A stretch of DNA of 51,729 bases from an uncultured Bacteroidales bacterium (lineage in GTDB: Bacteria; Bacteroidota; Bacteroidia; Bacteroidales; Paludibacteraceae): positions 1 to 51,729 of the forward strand of contig CADCCH010000008.1 in NCBI GenBank assembly GCA_902799875.1, written 5' to 3'. Shown one piece after another: positions 16,504-25,097 of this stretch; position 1 is the first letter of the stretch; the number at the start of each line of letters is the position of its first letter. A program made the translations under genes and the position numbers. Below the pieces are notes generated by a model. That model saw nothing but the letters and a program-made list of their open reading frames with translations, made no database searches and had not been told where the DNA came from.

Positions 16504-17085
16504 ATGAAACGACTACTGTACATAGTACCGGCTTTGGTGATGGCGCTGCAGGTGTCGGCCACCGATGCGTATCTGGACTCGTGTATGATCCGGATCCAGG
16601 ATGGCGACACACTGTACATGGCGTACCTGCATGAGGTGTGGATATACCCGCCGCTGAAGTTCAAAAACAAAAAGCAAGAGAAGTTCTACTGGCGCACCGT
16701 GCGGGATGTCAAGAAATGTCTGCCGTACGCCAAGAGCATCACTAAGGACATGGCGTATGCCGATGAACAGCTGGCGCAACTGCCGGACCAGAAAGCCCGT
16801 AAGAAATGGTGGCGTGCGTACGAGAAGCAGCTCTTTAAGAAATACGAGAAGGACTTCCGCGGCATGTATGCCAGCCAGGGCAAGATGCTGATGAAACTCT
16901 TGGACCGCGAGACGAACAAGACAAGTTACGACCTGATTAAGCAGTACAAGAGCAAATCAACCGCAGATTTTTGGCAGTTCATCGCCAAGCTCTTCAAGAA
17001 TGATCTGAAGGACGAGTACGATGCTACCGACAAAGATCGTATCATCGAGCGGGTGATCAACCTCGTGGAAGCGGGCCAGTTGTGA
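16504..17085 (+). CDS. DUF4294 exported protein
   Basis: A 193-residue protein with a signal peptide (MKRLLYIVPALVMALQVSA). It matches DUF4294, a Bacteroidota family of unknown function. Typical elements are IQDGDTLYMAYLHEVWIYPP, KFYWRTVRDVKKCLPYAK, a long charged helical region, and DLIKQYKSKSTADFWQFIAK. It is highly basic and probably periplasmic. It lies 31 bp after proS and 19 bp before the next gene. No catalytic residues can be named. Confidence 0.88.
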   Translation: MKRLLYIVPALVMALQVSATDAYLDSCMIRIQDGDTLYMAYLHEVWIYPPLKFKNKKQEKFYWRTVRDVKKCLPYAKSITKDMAYADEQLAQLPDQKARKKWWRAYEKQLFKKYEKDFRGMYASQGKMLMKLLDRETNKTSYDLIKQYKSKSTADFWQFIAKLFKNDLKDEYDATDKDRIIERVINLVEAGQL

Positions 17086-17104
17086 GACAACAAACAATAG
17101 AACT

Positions 17105-17653
17105 ATGATATACAGATTTACTTTTTCGTGCGAAGAAGGCGATCCGACCTTCCGCCGCGTGTTTGAAGCCGATGCTGACGCTACGTTTCTGGAGCTGCAC
17201 GAAGCCATCCTGAAGAGCGTCGGTTATCCGGACGATCAGATGACCTCTTTCTTCCTCTGCAACGACGAGTGGGAGAAGGGTCAGGAAGTGACGTTGGTAG
17301 AGATGGAGTCGAGTTACGACTATGACAACATGGTGATGAACGAGACGCGTCTGAGCGATCTGATTGAAGAGCAGGGTCAGCGTCTGATCTACATCTTCGA
17401 TCCGATGTTCGAACGCTATTTCTTTGGCAGCCTCAAGGAGATCAAACCCGGCTCGATGAACGGCGTGGAGTGCGTGGAGTCCAAGGGTAAAGCACCCAAG
17501 CAACTCAAGTCCGAAGATCCCTTAGCCGGTATCGACCGCGGTGGAGACGATGACTTTATGTTCGACGACGAGTTCAAGGACGAGTACGACCTGGGCGACA
17601 TCGACATGGAAGGATTCCAGGATCTGAGCTTTGACGATGGCACCATGTTCTAA
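17105..17653 (+). CDS. PRiA4_ORF3-like domain protein
   Basis: A 182-residue cytoplasmic protein. Residues about 1-115 resemble the pRiA4b ORF-3-like domain: an N-terminal IYRFTFSCEE strand, FLELHEAILKSVGYPDDQMTSFFLCNDEWEKG, and RLIYIFDPMFERYFFGSLKEI. The C-terminal 60 residues are strongly acidic and low-complexity (DDDFMFDDEFKDEYDLGDID). The domain is named after a plasmid gene, but the protein is common in Bacteroidota chromosomes and its function is unknown. It is followed 15 bp later by the unusual miaA start, with a heptad array in between. Confidence 0.8.
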   Translation: MIYRFTFSCEEGDPTFRRVFEADADATFLELHEAILKSVGYPDDQMTSFFLCNDEWEKGQEVTLVEMESSYDYDNMVMNETRLSDLIEEQGQRLIYIFDPMFERYFFGSLKEIKPGSMNGVECVESKGKAPKQLKSEDPLAGIDRGGDDDFMFDDEFKDEYDLGDIDMEGFQDLSFDDGTMF

Positions 17654-17674
17654 ACTGAACACTGACAACTGAAA
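17654..17674 (+). repeat. 7-nt tandem array at miaA start
   Basis: ACTGAAC, ACTGACA and ACTGAAA run consecutively from the base after the previous stop codon. The in-frame CTG at 17669-17671, the most likely miaA start codon, lies inside the third unit. Confidence 0.8.
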
Positions 17675-18583
17675 ACGCTTCTGCTTATAGTAGGTCCGAC
17701 GGGTGTCGGGAAGACGGAGTTATCGCTACGCGTAGCGGAGCACTACGGCTGCCCGATCCTCAACTGCGACAGTCGTCAGATATATCGCAATATACCCATC
17801 GGCACAGCCGCTCCAACGGCGGAAGAACAAGCCCGCGTGAAGCATTTTTTTGTGGCAACGCGGAACTTGGATGAGGATTATAATGCCGGTCAGTACGAAC
17901 GGGATGCCCTGGCGCTGTTGGAGGAACTGTTTAAAACGCATGAGGTCATAGTCATGACCGGCGGATCGATGCTATATGCCGATGCGGTCTGCAAGGGCCT
18001 GGATGACCTGCCTTTCGTGCCGGCCGCCATTCGCCAACAGGTGCAACAGGCGTATGAGAAACAAGGTCTGGAATGGTTGCAAACCGAAGTGCAACGGCTT
18101 GATCCAGACTATTGGACTGTCGTTGATCAACAGAATCCTGCCCGCCTGGCGCATTGTGTGGAACTGTGTCTGGCGACCGGCCAACCCTATTCATCGCTCC
18201 GCACGAACACAGTCAAGCAACGTCCGTTCCGTATCGTCAAAATAGCGCTGGATCGTCCGCGCGCGCAACTGTACGAGCGTATAGACCGGCGCGTAGAACA
18301 GATGATCGCGGACGGGTTGGAGCAAGAAGCCAGAGCCGTTTACCCCCAACGCCGACTCAATAGCCTCCAGACCGTCGGATACAAAGAGCTCTTTGCGTAT
18401 TTTGACGGCGAATATGACCTCAATCGGGCGATTGAACTGATACAACAAAACTCACGCCATTATGCCAAACGGCAACTAACCTGGTTTCGGCGTGATGAAG
18501 ATATACATTGGCTGGATGCCAACGAAGATTATGAAACGAATATACATCGTATTGACACTCTGCTGCGCGCTGATGGCGTGTAA
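17669..18583 (+). CDS. miaA: tRNA dimethylallyltransferase with non-standard start
   Basis: Transfers a dimethylallyl group to A37 of tRNAs reading codons that begin with U. The protein is full length, about 304 residues. The P-loop is GPTGVGKTELSL (about residues 9-20), followed by NCDSRQIYRNIPIGTAAPT, TGGSMLYADAVCKGLDDLP, LNSLQTVGYKELFAYFDGE and NSRHYAKRQLTWFRRDEDI. The first in-frame ATG/GTG/TTG appears only far inside: a GTG at 17837 would delete the P-loop. The frame is closed by TGA at 17663-17665, so the only workable initiator is CTG at 17669 (reading LKTLLLIVGPTGVGK). Either a true CTG start or a base error is involved. It overlaps the following lipoprotein by 53 bp. Confidence 0.88.
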   Translation: MKTLLLIVGPTGVGKTELSLRVAEHYGCPILNCDSRQIYRNIPIGTAAPTAEEQARVKHFFVATRNLDEDYNAGQYERDALALLEELFKTHEVIVMTGGSMLYADAVCKGLDDLPFVPAAIRQQVQQAYEKQGLEWLQTEVQRLDPDYWTVVDQQNPARLAHCVELCLATGQPYSSLRTNTVKQRPFRIVKIALDRPRAQLYERIDRRVEQMIADGLEQEARAVYPQRRLNSLQTVGYKELFAYFDGEYDLNRAIELIQQNSRHYAKRQLTWFRRDEDIHWLDANEDYETNIHRIDTLLRADGV

Positions 18584-19529
18584 GAAGACAGAGGTAAATT
18601 TCAACTATAGTCCCACCGAACCCCGTGCGGGTCAACCGGTGTCGTTCAGTAACATCTCCACCGGAGGGGAAGAGTGGGCATGGACCTTTGGTGACGGGGG
18701 AACATCGTCACTCAAATCACCGACGTATACCTACAAACAACCCGGCACCTATATGGTCACTCTCAAGGTGGATAAGAAGAACTCCCTCGTTTGTTCCAAA
18801 CAGATCACAGTCTATGACACCGTGCCGACATTCGTTTGCTCCGATAGTGTGTTTACTATCTACAAGGACTATACCTTTACCGCCAATCTTTATAACCCCT
18901 ATAACTACAAGGTGAGTTACCAATGGGCGATCGACGGCGAGGTGAAGGGTACGGATAAGAGTCTGACCTCCTATTTTACCCAAGCTAAGACCACCAAGGT
19001 CGCCCTGCGTGTCATCCTCAATAATACGGATACCACCGATATCGTGAAAGAACTCTCTGTCTCCAATCGTGAGACCAATGCCGTTTATTTCCGTACAGCC
19101 GATGGCGATTACCGGCAGCGTATTTTCGGAACCCGTGCGGAGGAACCCAAGGCCATTCCTGCCGATCCGATCTTTAAGAACGAACAGGACACCATGCAGA
19201 TCTATAACGGCAAGACCTTCCGTTTGAGTGATCTGAATGCACTGTTCCCCGGTATAGCGGGCTTTAAAATAGCGAATCGCCGTATCTACTACCGTCTGAA
19301 CGGACTCTGGGTGGCGTCGCTGGATGGATCCAACCGCGTGCAGATCGAGACCGAACCCTGTGCGGCACTCGGACTCGACATGGTGGATAACCGTATCTAC
19401 TGGGCTGTTCCGGATGAAGTGAGATACATGCCGCAAATAGGTTCGGATAATAACCAGTTTGTCACCGAACCGCAGACAATCAACACCCTGAGCGGTGTGA
19501 CCTGTATTGTAAGCGATAATAAAGAATGA
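18531..19529 (+). CDS. PKD-domain lipoprotein
   Basis: A 332-residue lipoprotein. The chosen ATG at 18531 gives a clean lipobox signal (MKRIYIVLTLCCALMACKK, Cys17), whereas the longer frame from 18492 would bury it. A PKD domain follows (about residues 20-100), with AGQPVSFSNIS and the diagnostic EWAWTFGDGG and SPTYTYKQPGTYMVTLKV. A second Ig-like segment (about 105-185) precedes a C-terminal part with short RIYYRLNGLWVASLDGSNR and RIYWAVPD stretches, reminiscent of beta-propeller blades. It starts 53 bp inside miaA and overlaps the glycogen synthase start by 4 bp (ATGA). The role is unknown; extracellular carbohydrate or protein binding is a family-level guess. Confidence 0.82.
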   Translation: MKRIYIVLTLCCALMACKKTEVNFNYSPTEPRAGQPVSFSNISTGGEEWAWTFGDGGTSSLKSPTYTYKQPGTYMVTLKVDKKNSLVCSKQITVYDTVPTFVCSDSVFTIYKDYTFTANLYNPYNYKVSYQWAIDGEVKGTDKSLTSYFTQAKTTKVALRVILNNTDTTDIVKELSVSNRETNAVYFRTADGDYRQRIFGTRAEEPKAIPADPIFKNEQDTMQIYNGKTFRLSDLNALFPGIAGFKIANRRIYYRLNGLWVASLDGSNRVQIETEPCAALGLDMVDNRIYWAVPDEVRYMPQIGSDNNQFVTEPQTINTLSGVTCIVSDNKE

Positions 19530-21049
19530 AACAACCTGATTATATTTTTGAGACCTCTTGGGAGGTGTGTAACCGCGTAGGCGGAATCTATGCGGTGCTG
19601 TCCACGCGTGCTGCGTCCATGCAGGCGGAGCACCCGGACAAAGTGTTTTTCTTCGGTCCCGACTTCGGGGATCATAGTGATATCTATTTCAAGGAAGACA
19701 AGAGTCTTCTTAAAAAATGGTCTGCACCGCTGCCGGTCCGTATCGGACGGTGGAAAGTGCCCGGAGAACCGATTGCTATCCTGCTGAAGTTCGATGCCTT
19801 GTGGCCGAAAAAGAACGAGATCTATGCCTGGGCATGGAATAACTTCCAAGTTCAGAGTCATGCCGCCTATGGCGACTACGACGAGTCATGCCTCTTCGGC
19901 TATGCCGCCGGCATGGTCATGGAGAGTTTGTATCGCCATCTGAATACTCCGAAGAATCGGATTCCTCTGAATTTCTGCGCCCACGCCAACGAATGGCAGA
20001 CGGCTTTCTCGATCTTCTATCTACGCGACCACTGTCCGCAGATAGCCACTCTCTTCACTACCCACGCGACCAGTATCGGTCGTTCGATCGCAGGTAACGG
20101 CAAACCGCTGTATGACTATTTTGAGGCCTATAACGGAGACCAGATGGCGTATGAACTCAACATGGTGTCCAAGCACTCGGTGGAGAAACAGGCAGCCCGC
20201 TGGGCGGATTGCTTCACGACCGTCAGTGACATCACGGCGCGTGAGTGCAAGCAGTTGCTCGACAAACCCGTCGATATCGTGACGCCGAACGGTTTTGAAC
20301 CGACGTTTGTACCCAAAGGCAAAGCTTTCGATGAACGTCGTGCAGAGGCTCGTGAAGCCCTGCGCCGCGTAGCCGGAGAGCAGTTAGGTGGAGTCGTACC
20401 GCAGAATGCGTTGTTGGTCGGTATATCCGGGCGTCTGGAGATGAAGAACAAAGGTATTGATGTGTTCGCTGAGGCTTTGGATAAATTGGCGCAGAAGATA
20501 TACCATAGTGACCAACCGGAGAAAGAAGTCGTGGCATTCGTCATGATCCCGTACCTGGACCGTGCTCCGTCTCGCAAGGGTAAGGTGAGTGCCGTCTTTG
20601 TGCCCTATTATCTCGACGGACAAGATCCGCTTTTCGGTATGAAATACTACGATCTCTTGTTGGGTCTGGACGTGACGGTCTTCCCCTCGTACTATGAACC
20701 CTGGGGGTACACACCGCTCGAGTCCTGCGCCTTCCATGTACCGACCATCACCACTTCACTGGCCGGTTTCGGTGTCTGGGCGGCCCAACAGAAAAACCAA
20801 TTCGGTGTCGTGGTGATTGACCGCAATGACTCCAATTTCAATGCGGTGGCGGAACAGATTGCGGATGCCCTCTTGCGCTACGATCGTTTGTGCGGAGAAG
20901 ACAAAGCCCGGGCACGCAAAGAAGCGGAGGCGGTGGCCAAGAAAGCGGATTGGAAGCATTTCTTCAAATACTACCGTCAGGCCTACGATATCGCCCTCAA
21001 GAAAAGAGATAATCGGATATACGAACTTCAAAAACCTCGCTTGTTATGA
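19526..21049 (+). CDS. Glycogen synthase, GT3-type
   Basis: Probable glycogen/starch synthase of the GT3 type found in Bacteroidota, extending alpha-1,4-glucan from a nucleotide-glucose donor. The 507-residue protein shows the N-terminal motif FETSWEVCNRVGGIYAVLST, the central HANEWQTAFSIFYLR and TLFTTHATSIGRSI, and the C-terminal nucleotide-binding region YYEPWGYTPLESCAFHVPTI with the two spaced glutamates of GT-B enzymes. Related proteins I recall are about 550 residues, so the C-terminus may be slightly short. Both ends overlap neighbours by 4 bp (ATGA at 19526 and 21046), so it is translationally coupled on both sides. The donor, UDP- or ADP-glucose, cannot be determined here. Confidence 0.87.
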   Translation: MKQPDYIFETSWEVCNRVGGIYAVLSTRAASMQAEHPDKVFFFGPDFGDHSDIYFKEDKSLLKKWSAPLPVRIGRWKVPGEPIAILLKFDALWPKKNEIYAWAWNNFQVQSHAAYGDYDESCLFGYAAGMVMESLYRHLNTPKNRIPLNFCAHANEWQTAFSIFYLRDHCPQIATLFTTHATSIGRSIAGNGKPLYDYFEAYNGDQMAYELNMVSKHSVEKQAARWADCFTTVSDITARECKQLLDKPVDIVTPNGFEPTFVPKGKAFDERRAEAREALRRVAGEQLGGVVPQNALLVGISGRLEMKNKGIDVFAEALDKLAQKIYHSDQPEKEVVAFVMIPYLDRAPSRKGKVSAVFVPYYLDGQDPLFGMKYYDLLLGLDVTVFPSYYEPWGYTPLESCAFHVPTITTSLAGFGVWAAQQKNQFGVVVIDRNDSNFNAVAEQIADALLRYDRLCGEDKARARKEAEAVAKKADWKHFFKYYRQAYDIALKKRDNRIYELQKPRLL

Positions 21050-22713
21050 AAAAGAGTTTATTGATCATGGCGCTCATGCTGCCGATAGCAGCATTCGCGT
21101 GCACGAACTTTATAGTAGGTAAAGATGCCTCTGCCGACGGCAGCACAATGATATCGTACGCCGCGGACTCGTACGGCATGTACGGTTTTCTGCATTTCGT
21201 ACCGGTGGCTGATCATGAGCCGGGTGCGATGCGTATCGTCAAAGACTGGGATACCGGTCGTGAGCTTGGACAGATTCCGGAAATACCGCACACCTATACC
21301 GTGGTCGGTAATATGAACGAACATCAGGTAGCAATAGGCGAGACCACCTGGGGCGGACGCGAAGAACTCTGGGACACCGTCGGTATTGACTACGGCAGCC
21401 TGATTTACATCGCTCTGGAGCGTTCCAAGACTGCACGGGAGGCCATCGAGTGTTTCATCTCTCTCATCAACGAATACGGCTATGCCTCTGAAGGTGAAAC
21501 CTTCTCCTTTGGTGATCCCAATGAGGTGTGGATGATGGACCTCATCGGAAAAGGTCCCGGTCGCAAGGGTGCTAACTGGGTAGCGGTCCGTATTCCGGAC
21601 AATGCTATTGCAGGGCATGCCAACCAGTCGCGTATCACCAACCTGCCTCTCAGCAAGAAAGCGAAACTCAATAAGAAACTGCATTGCATGGTGAACGGCG
21701 ATTGGATGTGGGATAAGGACGTCATTGCGTTTGCACGTGAGAAGGGTTACTTCACCGGTGCAGACAAAGATTTCTCGTTCCAGGCTGCGTACAACCCCTT
21801 TGACTTCAGCGGACTATATGTTTGCGAGGCACGTGTGTGGTCCTTCTTCAACCATTTCAGTACCGACATGGACAAGTACTTTGACTATGCTACCGGTAAG
21901 AATTTTCGCGATTCCAACGGAAAAAATGAAGGGGAACACATGCCGCTTTGGATCATACCGAATCGCAAAGTGACCGCACAGGATATGAAAGAGTGTATGC
22001 GCGATGAGTACCGCGGTACACCGCTCGATATCACCCAAGGCACCGATGCCGGACCCTGGAATAGCAAACTGCGTTTCGGTGGACTCGGCTTCAAATGTGC
22101 CGTCAATGGCACGGACACCCTCCAATATTGGTACGAGCGTCCGACGGCTACCCAACAGACTGCTTGGTCCTTCGTCGCACAGATGAGACCGGGTAAAAAA
22201 GGTATCTTCTGGTTTGGTGTCGATGATGCCGCATGCTCGTGTTACACACCGATGTACTGCTGCATCAACCATGTGCCGGAGTGTTTTGCCGAAGGCAATG
22301 GCGACAGTTATACCTTCTCCCCGACATCGGCGTGGTGGACCTTTAACCTCGTAGCTAACTGGGCATACACCAAGTACAGCCGCATGTATCCGCACGTGCG
22401 TGAGAACCAACAGAAATGGGATGATAAGTTCAATATCCAGATTGCCGGTGTGGATGAGCAAGCAGCGCAGATGAACGAAGAGGACGCGCGCGCGTTCCTT
22501 ACATCATACTCGTGCGCGCAGGCGGAGAACCTCGTGGCAGACTGGCAGCGACTCTATATCTACCTCGTTACCAAGTTCATCGACGGACAGGAACGCAAAG
22601 AGGAGAACGGAGATTTCAAACGAAACCCATACGGTCAGAGTTGCGGTCCCAACCGACTGCCGCTCCCCGAGCCCTTCCTAAAAATGGTCGCTCCTGAGAT
22701 TACACACGAATAA
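21046..22713 (+). CDS. Secreted C69 family peptidase
   Basis: A 555-residue exported dipeptidase-type enzyme of family C69, an N-terminal-nucleophile hydrolase. After the signal peptide (MKKSLLIMALMLPIAAFA) the mature protein would begin with Cys19 in CTNFIVGKDASADGSTM. This fits the family, in which a processed N-terminal cysteine is the nucleophile. Other family stretches are AIGETTWGGREEL, SEGETFSFGDPNEVWMMDLI and AGHANQSRI. It is the last gene of the proS operon, coupled by an ATGA overlap to the glycogen synthase, and is followed by a hairpin terminator. Like the DPP III, PepD and acyl-ligase genes nearby, it fits an organism feeding on peptides. Confidence 0.92.
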   Translation: MKKSLLIMALMLPIAAFACTNFIVGKDASADGSTMISYAADSYGMYGFLHFVPVADHEPGAMRIVKDWDTGRELGQIPEIPHTYTVVGNMNEHQVAIGETTWGGREELWDTVGIDYGSLIYIALERSKTAREAIECFISLINEYGYASEGETFSFGDPNEVWMMDLIGKGPGRKGANWVAVRIPDNAIAGHANQSRITNLPLSKKAKLNKKLHCMVNGDWMWDKDVIAFAREKGYFTGADKDFSFQAAYNPFDFSGLYVCEARVWSFFNHFSTDMDKYFDYATGKNFRDSNGKNEGEHMPLWIIPNRKVTAQDMKECMRDEYRGTPLDITQGTDAGPWNSKLRFGGLGFKCAVNGTDTLQYWYERPTATQQTAWSFVAQMRPGKKGIFWFGVDDAACSCYTPMYCCINHVPECFAEGNGDSYTFSPTSAWWTFNLVANWAYTKYSRMYPHVRENQQKWDDKFNIQIAGVDEQAAQMNEEDARAFLTSYSCAQAENLVADWQRLYIYLVTKFIDGQERKEENGDFKRNPYGQSCGPNRLPLPEPFLKMVAPEITHE

Positions 22714-22716
22714 AAA

Positions 22717-22746
22717 AATGGTCCTCAAACGTGAGGGCCATTTTTT
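22717..22746 (+). terminator. Intrinsic terminator after C69 gene
   Basis: AATGGTCCTCA pairs with TGAGGGCCATT across an AACG loop (one G-U), and a run of T follows from 22741. It starts 4 bp after the TAA and closes the proS operon. Confidence 0.88.
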
Positions 22747-22781
22747 ATTACCAATTACCAATCTCCAATTTACAATTTGTA
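22747..22781 (-). repeat. 7-nt tandem array at end of barrel gene
   Basis: On the plus strand ATTACCA, ATTACCA, ATCTCCA, ATTTACA and ATTTGTA run without gaps. The last two units contain the stop codon and final codons (YKL) of the minus-strand barrel gene that ends at 22770. The array begins directly at the T-run of the preceding terminator. Confidence 0.8.
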
Positions 22782-23537
22782 ACCGAAGGTTACATACCAC
22801 CCCCATTCCCACATGTGCTGTTTCTCCACTGCTTTGTGTTTGATAAGGTTATTCAGACCGAAGTCATAACCAGCCTGCAGACGGTAACGGTCCCATTCCA
22901 GACCACCACCTACGCCGTATTGGATATTGGCACGAATCAACTCGTCCGCCATGCGGTCGTACGGTTCGGTCGGTACGTTGATCGACTGCAACCACGCCTC
23001 TACTTTGGGACTTAGATTCTTGTTCATATAGTCGTTCTGCGCCAGACCGATTTGCAACTGCGGACCGGTGTAGAAGAAGAGATTCAACTGTTTCCAAAGC
23101 GGAACGGTATAGAACACACGTACCGGAACCGTCAGGTTGTGCGCTAACACGCGGTGCTGAATAGACTCTATCTGCGTACTCGGCGCATCGATACTCCGCC
23201 AGTGCTGCTCGTTCTTACCGTACAGCAGGGTATAAAGCAGACCCGTTTGCATACTGAAATGCAGCGGCAGATTGAAGGTGAACGTAGCTCCTAACCGTGC
23301 GCCGTGCAGGTACATATCCGGGTAGTTCAGTCCTACCGTACGCTGCTGATGCTGTGCGTAACCCGCCTCGATGCGGTAATCGACGCTGAACGAATACGGT
23401 TGCTCTTTGACCGTTTTTTTATTGGGGTCAAAGAACGTGTTATCCTCTATCTGATAGCCCGGTTTCTTGGCATCATCAGCCCACAACGCACCCACGCTGA
23501 GCCCCATCATCAGTACTATGAATCCAAATTTTCTCAT
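22770..23537 (-). CDS. Outer-membrane beta-barrel protein
   Basis: A 255-residue predicted outer-membrane protein. A signal peptide (MRKFGFIVLMMGLSVGALWA) is followed by a short linker and alternating amphipathic strands, for example SFSVDYRIEAGYAQ, LGATFTFNLPLHFSMQTGLLYTLL, NLTVPVRVFYTVPLW, LNLFFYTGPQLQIGLA, RYRLQAGYDFGLNNLI and the terminal WGWYVTFGYKL. It ends in a hydrophobic residue, as expected for barrel insertion. It resembles the general OmpW/PorT-like barrels of Bacteroidota; I cannot name a family. Its own promoter is at 23549-23580, divergent from pepD. Confidence 0.8.
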   Translation of the reverse strand: MRKFGFIVLMMGLSVGALWADDAKKPGYQIEDNTFFDPNKKTVKEQPYSFSVDYRIEAGYAQHQQRTVGLNYPDMYLHGARLGATFTFNLPLHFSMQTGLLYTLLYGKNEQHWRSIDAPSTQIESIQHRVLAHNLTVPVRVFYTVPLWKQLNLFFYTGPQLQIGLAQNDYMNKNLSPKVEAWLQSINVPTEPYDRMADELIRANIQYGVGGGLEWDRYRLQAGYDFGLNNLIKHKAVEKQHMWEWGWYVTFGYKL

Positions 23538-23548
23538 AAATCGGCCAC

Positions 23549-23580
23549 AAAATTACTGCTTTTTTTTGAAATATGCAAAA
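23549..23580 (-). promoter_or_regulatory. Promoter for barrel gene
   Basis: On the minus strand TTTG is at 23580-23577 and TAATTTTG at 23556-23549, 20 bp apart with an A8 tract in the spacer. The leader before the ATG at 23537 would be only a few bases to about 8 nt. The -33 element overlaps that of the pepD promoter in the opposite direction. Confidence 0.75.
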
Positions 23581-23596
23581 AAAGTTGTAACTTTGC
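23566..23596 (+). promoter_or_regulatory. Promoter for pepD
   Basis: TTTG at 23566-23569 and TAACTTTG at 23589-23596 with a 19-bp spacer, one base shorter than the other promoters here. The pair of opposing -33 elements forms TTTGAAATATGCAAA, an imperfect palindrome like the one at 7783-7800. Confidence 0.75.
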
Positions 23597-23625
23597 AGCA
23601 AATTTAATTGTATAAGGAATAGAAA

Positions 23626-25062
23626 ATGGAACCGAAAGCAGTTTTTGACATCTTTGCTGAGATATGCAAAGTACCGCGTCCTTCCAAGCATGAGGAGCAA
23701 ATCAGTAAGTGGTTGTGCGCTTTTGCCGCTGCGCACCGCATCGAGTGTGTTACCGACGAGGCGATGAACGTCATCATGCGCGTTCCCGCTACGCCCGGTT
23801 ATGAGGACCACGAAGGAGTGATCCTGCAGGCGCACATGGATATGGTAGCGGAGAAAGACGGTAACGTAACCCACGATTTTCTCAAGGATCCGATTGAGAC
23901 CTATATAGACGGCGAATGGCTCAAAGCCAAGGGTACAACTCTCGGTGCCGATAACGGTATCGGTATCGCCATGGCGCTGGCCGCTATCACCTATAAGGAC
24001 CTGGCGCATCCCGCGATTGAGTGCCTCTTTACCGTGGACGAAGAAACCGGACTCACCGGTGCAATGAAACTCGAAGACGGTATGCTCAAAGCCAAACGCC
24101 TCATCAACCTCGACTCCGAGGACGACGGTCAGATCTTCATCGGCTGCGCCGGTGGTATCGACACCTTGGCGAAGATGCACTATAAAGGTGAAAGGTTAGA
24201 GGTGAAAGGTGATAGGCTAGCCATTCGGCTAAGCATTAGCGGATTGATGGGTGGACACTCCGGAGATGATATCAACAAGGGTCGCGCCAATGCCAACCAA
24301 CTGCTTGTATGGTTCTTGGCCCGCATCTGGCCGCAGACGGAGATCCAACTGGCATCTATCAACGGTGGTAACCTGCGTAATGCCATCGCCCGCGAAGCCG
24401 AAGCGGTACTGGCTATTCCGATGAGCTACAAAGAGCAGATCCGTATCGAATGGAACCACTACGTAGCCCAGATGGAAGGTATCTTCGGAGAGATCGAAAA
24501 AGACATGCGTCTGGAGCTCGAGACCTGCGACATGCCGGAACTCTTCATCCCTGCCGACAAAGCGTACCGTCTCATCATGGCGCTCTGCGAGTGTCCGCAC
24601 GGCATGATTGCGATGAGTAAGGAAATGCCGGGACTGGTGGAGACCTCCACCAACCTCGCGTCCATCAAGATGCGCGAAGGTTATATCGAAGTCAATACCT
24701 CGCAGCGTTCGTCAATCGAAACCTCCAAGCACCACCTTAAATGGGCCGTGGAGCAGGCGCTCTCGTTGGCATGCGATGAGGTGACTCACGGCGACGGTTA
24801 TCCGGGCTGGGCACCGAACCCCAACTCCCCGCTTTTGGAGGTCGTGAAGAAAGCGTATATGGATCTGTATAAAGATGAACCGAAAGTGCTGGCGATCCAT
24901 GCCGGACTGGAGTGCGGTCTGTTCCTGGAGAAATATCCGTACCTCGATATGGTGTCCATCGGCCCGCAGATGTACGGCGTTCACTCCCCGCAGGAAAGAC
25001 TGTCTATTCCTTCGACCGAACGGTGCTATCGATGGCTATGCCAAACGCTAAAAGCACTGTAA
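23626..25062 (+). CDS. pepD: Aminoacyl-histidine dipeptidase (M20)
   Basis: Cytoplasmic dizinc dipeptidase (carnosinase-like, Xaa-His and broad dipeptides). The 478-residue protein follows the M20 PepD pattern. Metal ligand His70 is in LQAHMDMV, Asp109 in LGADNGIG, catalytic Glu139/140 in DEETGLTG, a further ligand in LDSEDDGQ, and the lid-domain motif GGHSGDDI starts at 209. The C-terminal metal site includes IHAGLECG and GPQMYGVHSPQE. There is no signal peptide. Residues 187-198 (KGERLEVKGDRL) are encoded by a 7-nt tandem array inserted in frame just before the lid domain. A terminator follows immediately and its own promoter lies at 23566. Confidence 0.95.
   Translation: MEPKAVFDIFAEICKVPRPSKHEEQISKWLCAFAAAHRIECVTDEAMNVIMRVPATPGYEDHEGVILQAHMDMVAEKDGNVTHDFLKDPIETYIDGEWLKAKGTTLGADNGIGIAMALAAITYKDLAHPAIECLFTVDEETGLTGAMKLEDGMLKAKRLINLDSEDDGQIFIGCAGGIDTLAKMHYKGERLEVKGDRLAIRLSISGLMGGHSGDDINKGRANANQLLVWFLARIWPQTEIQLASINGGNLRNAIAREAEAVLAIPMSYKEQIRIEWNHYVAQMEGIFGEIEKDMRLELETCDMPELFIPADKAYRLIMALCECPHGMIAMSKEMPGLVETSTNLASIKMREGYIEVNTSQRSSIETSKHHLKWAVEQALSLACDEVTHGDGYPGWAPNPNSPLLEVVKKAYMDLYKDEPKVLAIHAGLECGLFLEKYPYLDMVSIGPQMYGVHSPQERLSIPSTERCYRWLCQTLKAL
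24184..24218 (+). repeat. 7-nt tandem array inside pepD
   Basis: Units AAAGGTG, AAAGGTT, AGAGGTG, AAAGGTG and ATAGGCT follow one another. Three units make 21 nt, so 7 residues; the array encodes KGERLEVKGDRL, at the junction between the catalytic and lid domains. Confidence 0.85.
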
Positions 25063-25063
25063 A

Positions 25064-25096
25064 AACAAAAAAACCACTCGTTGGAGTGGTTTTTTT
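25064..25096. terminator. Bidirectional terminator between pepD and tRNA
   Basis: CCACTC (25074-25079) pairs with GAGTGG (25084-25089) over a GTTG loop. It is flanked by an A-run on the left and a T-run (25090-25096) on the right, so it can end transcripts of pepD on the plus strand and of the tRNA on the minus strand. Confidence 0.9.
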
Positions 25097-25097
25097 G

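Noticed and set aside
17105..17653. Plasmid or mobile-element origin from the PRiA4_ORF3 resemblance
   Set aside because: The gene sits within a housekeeping operon between DUF4294 and miaA; the family name alone is not evidence of mobility.
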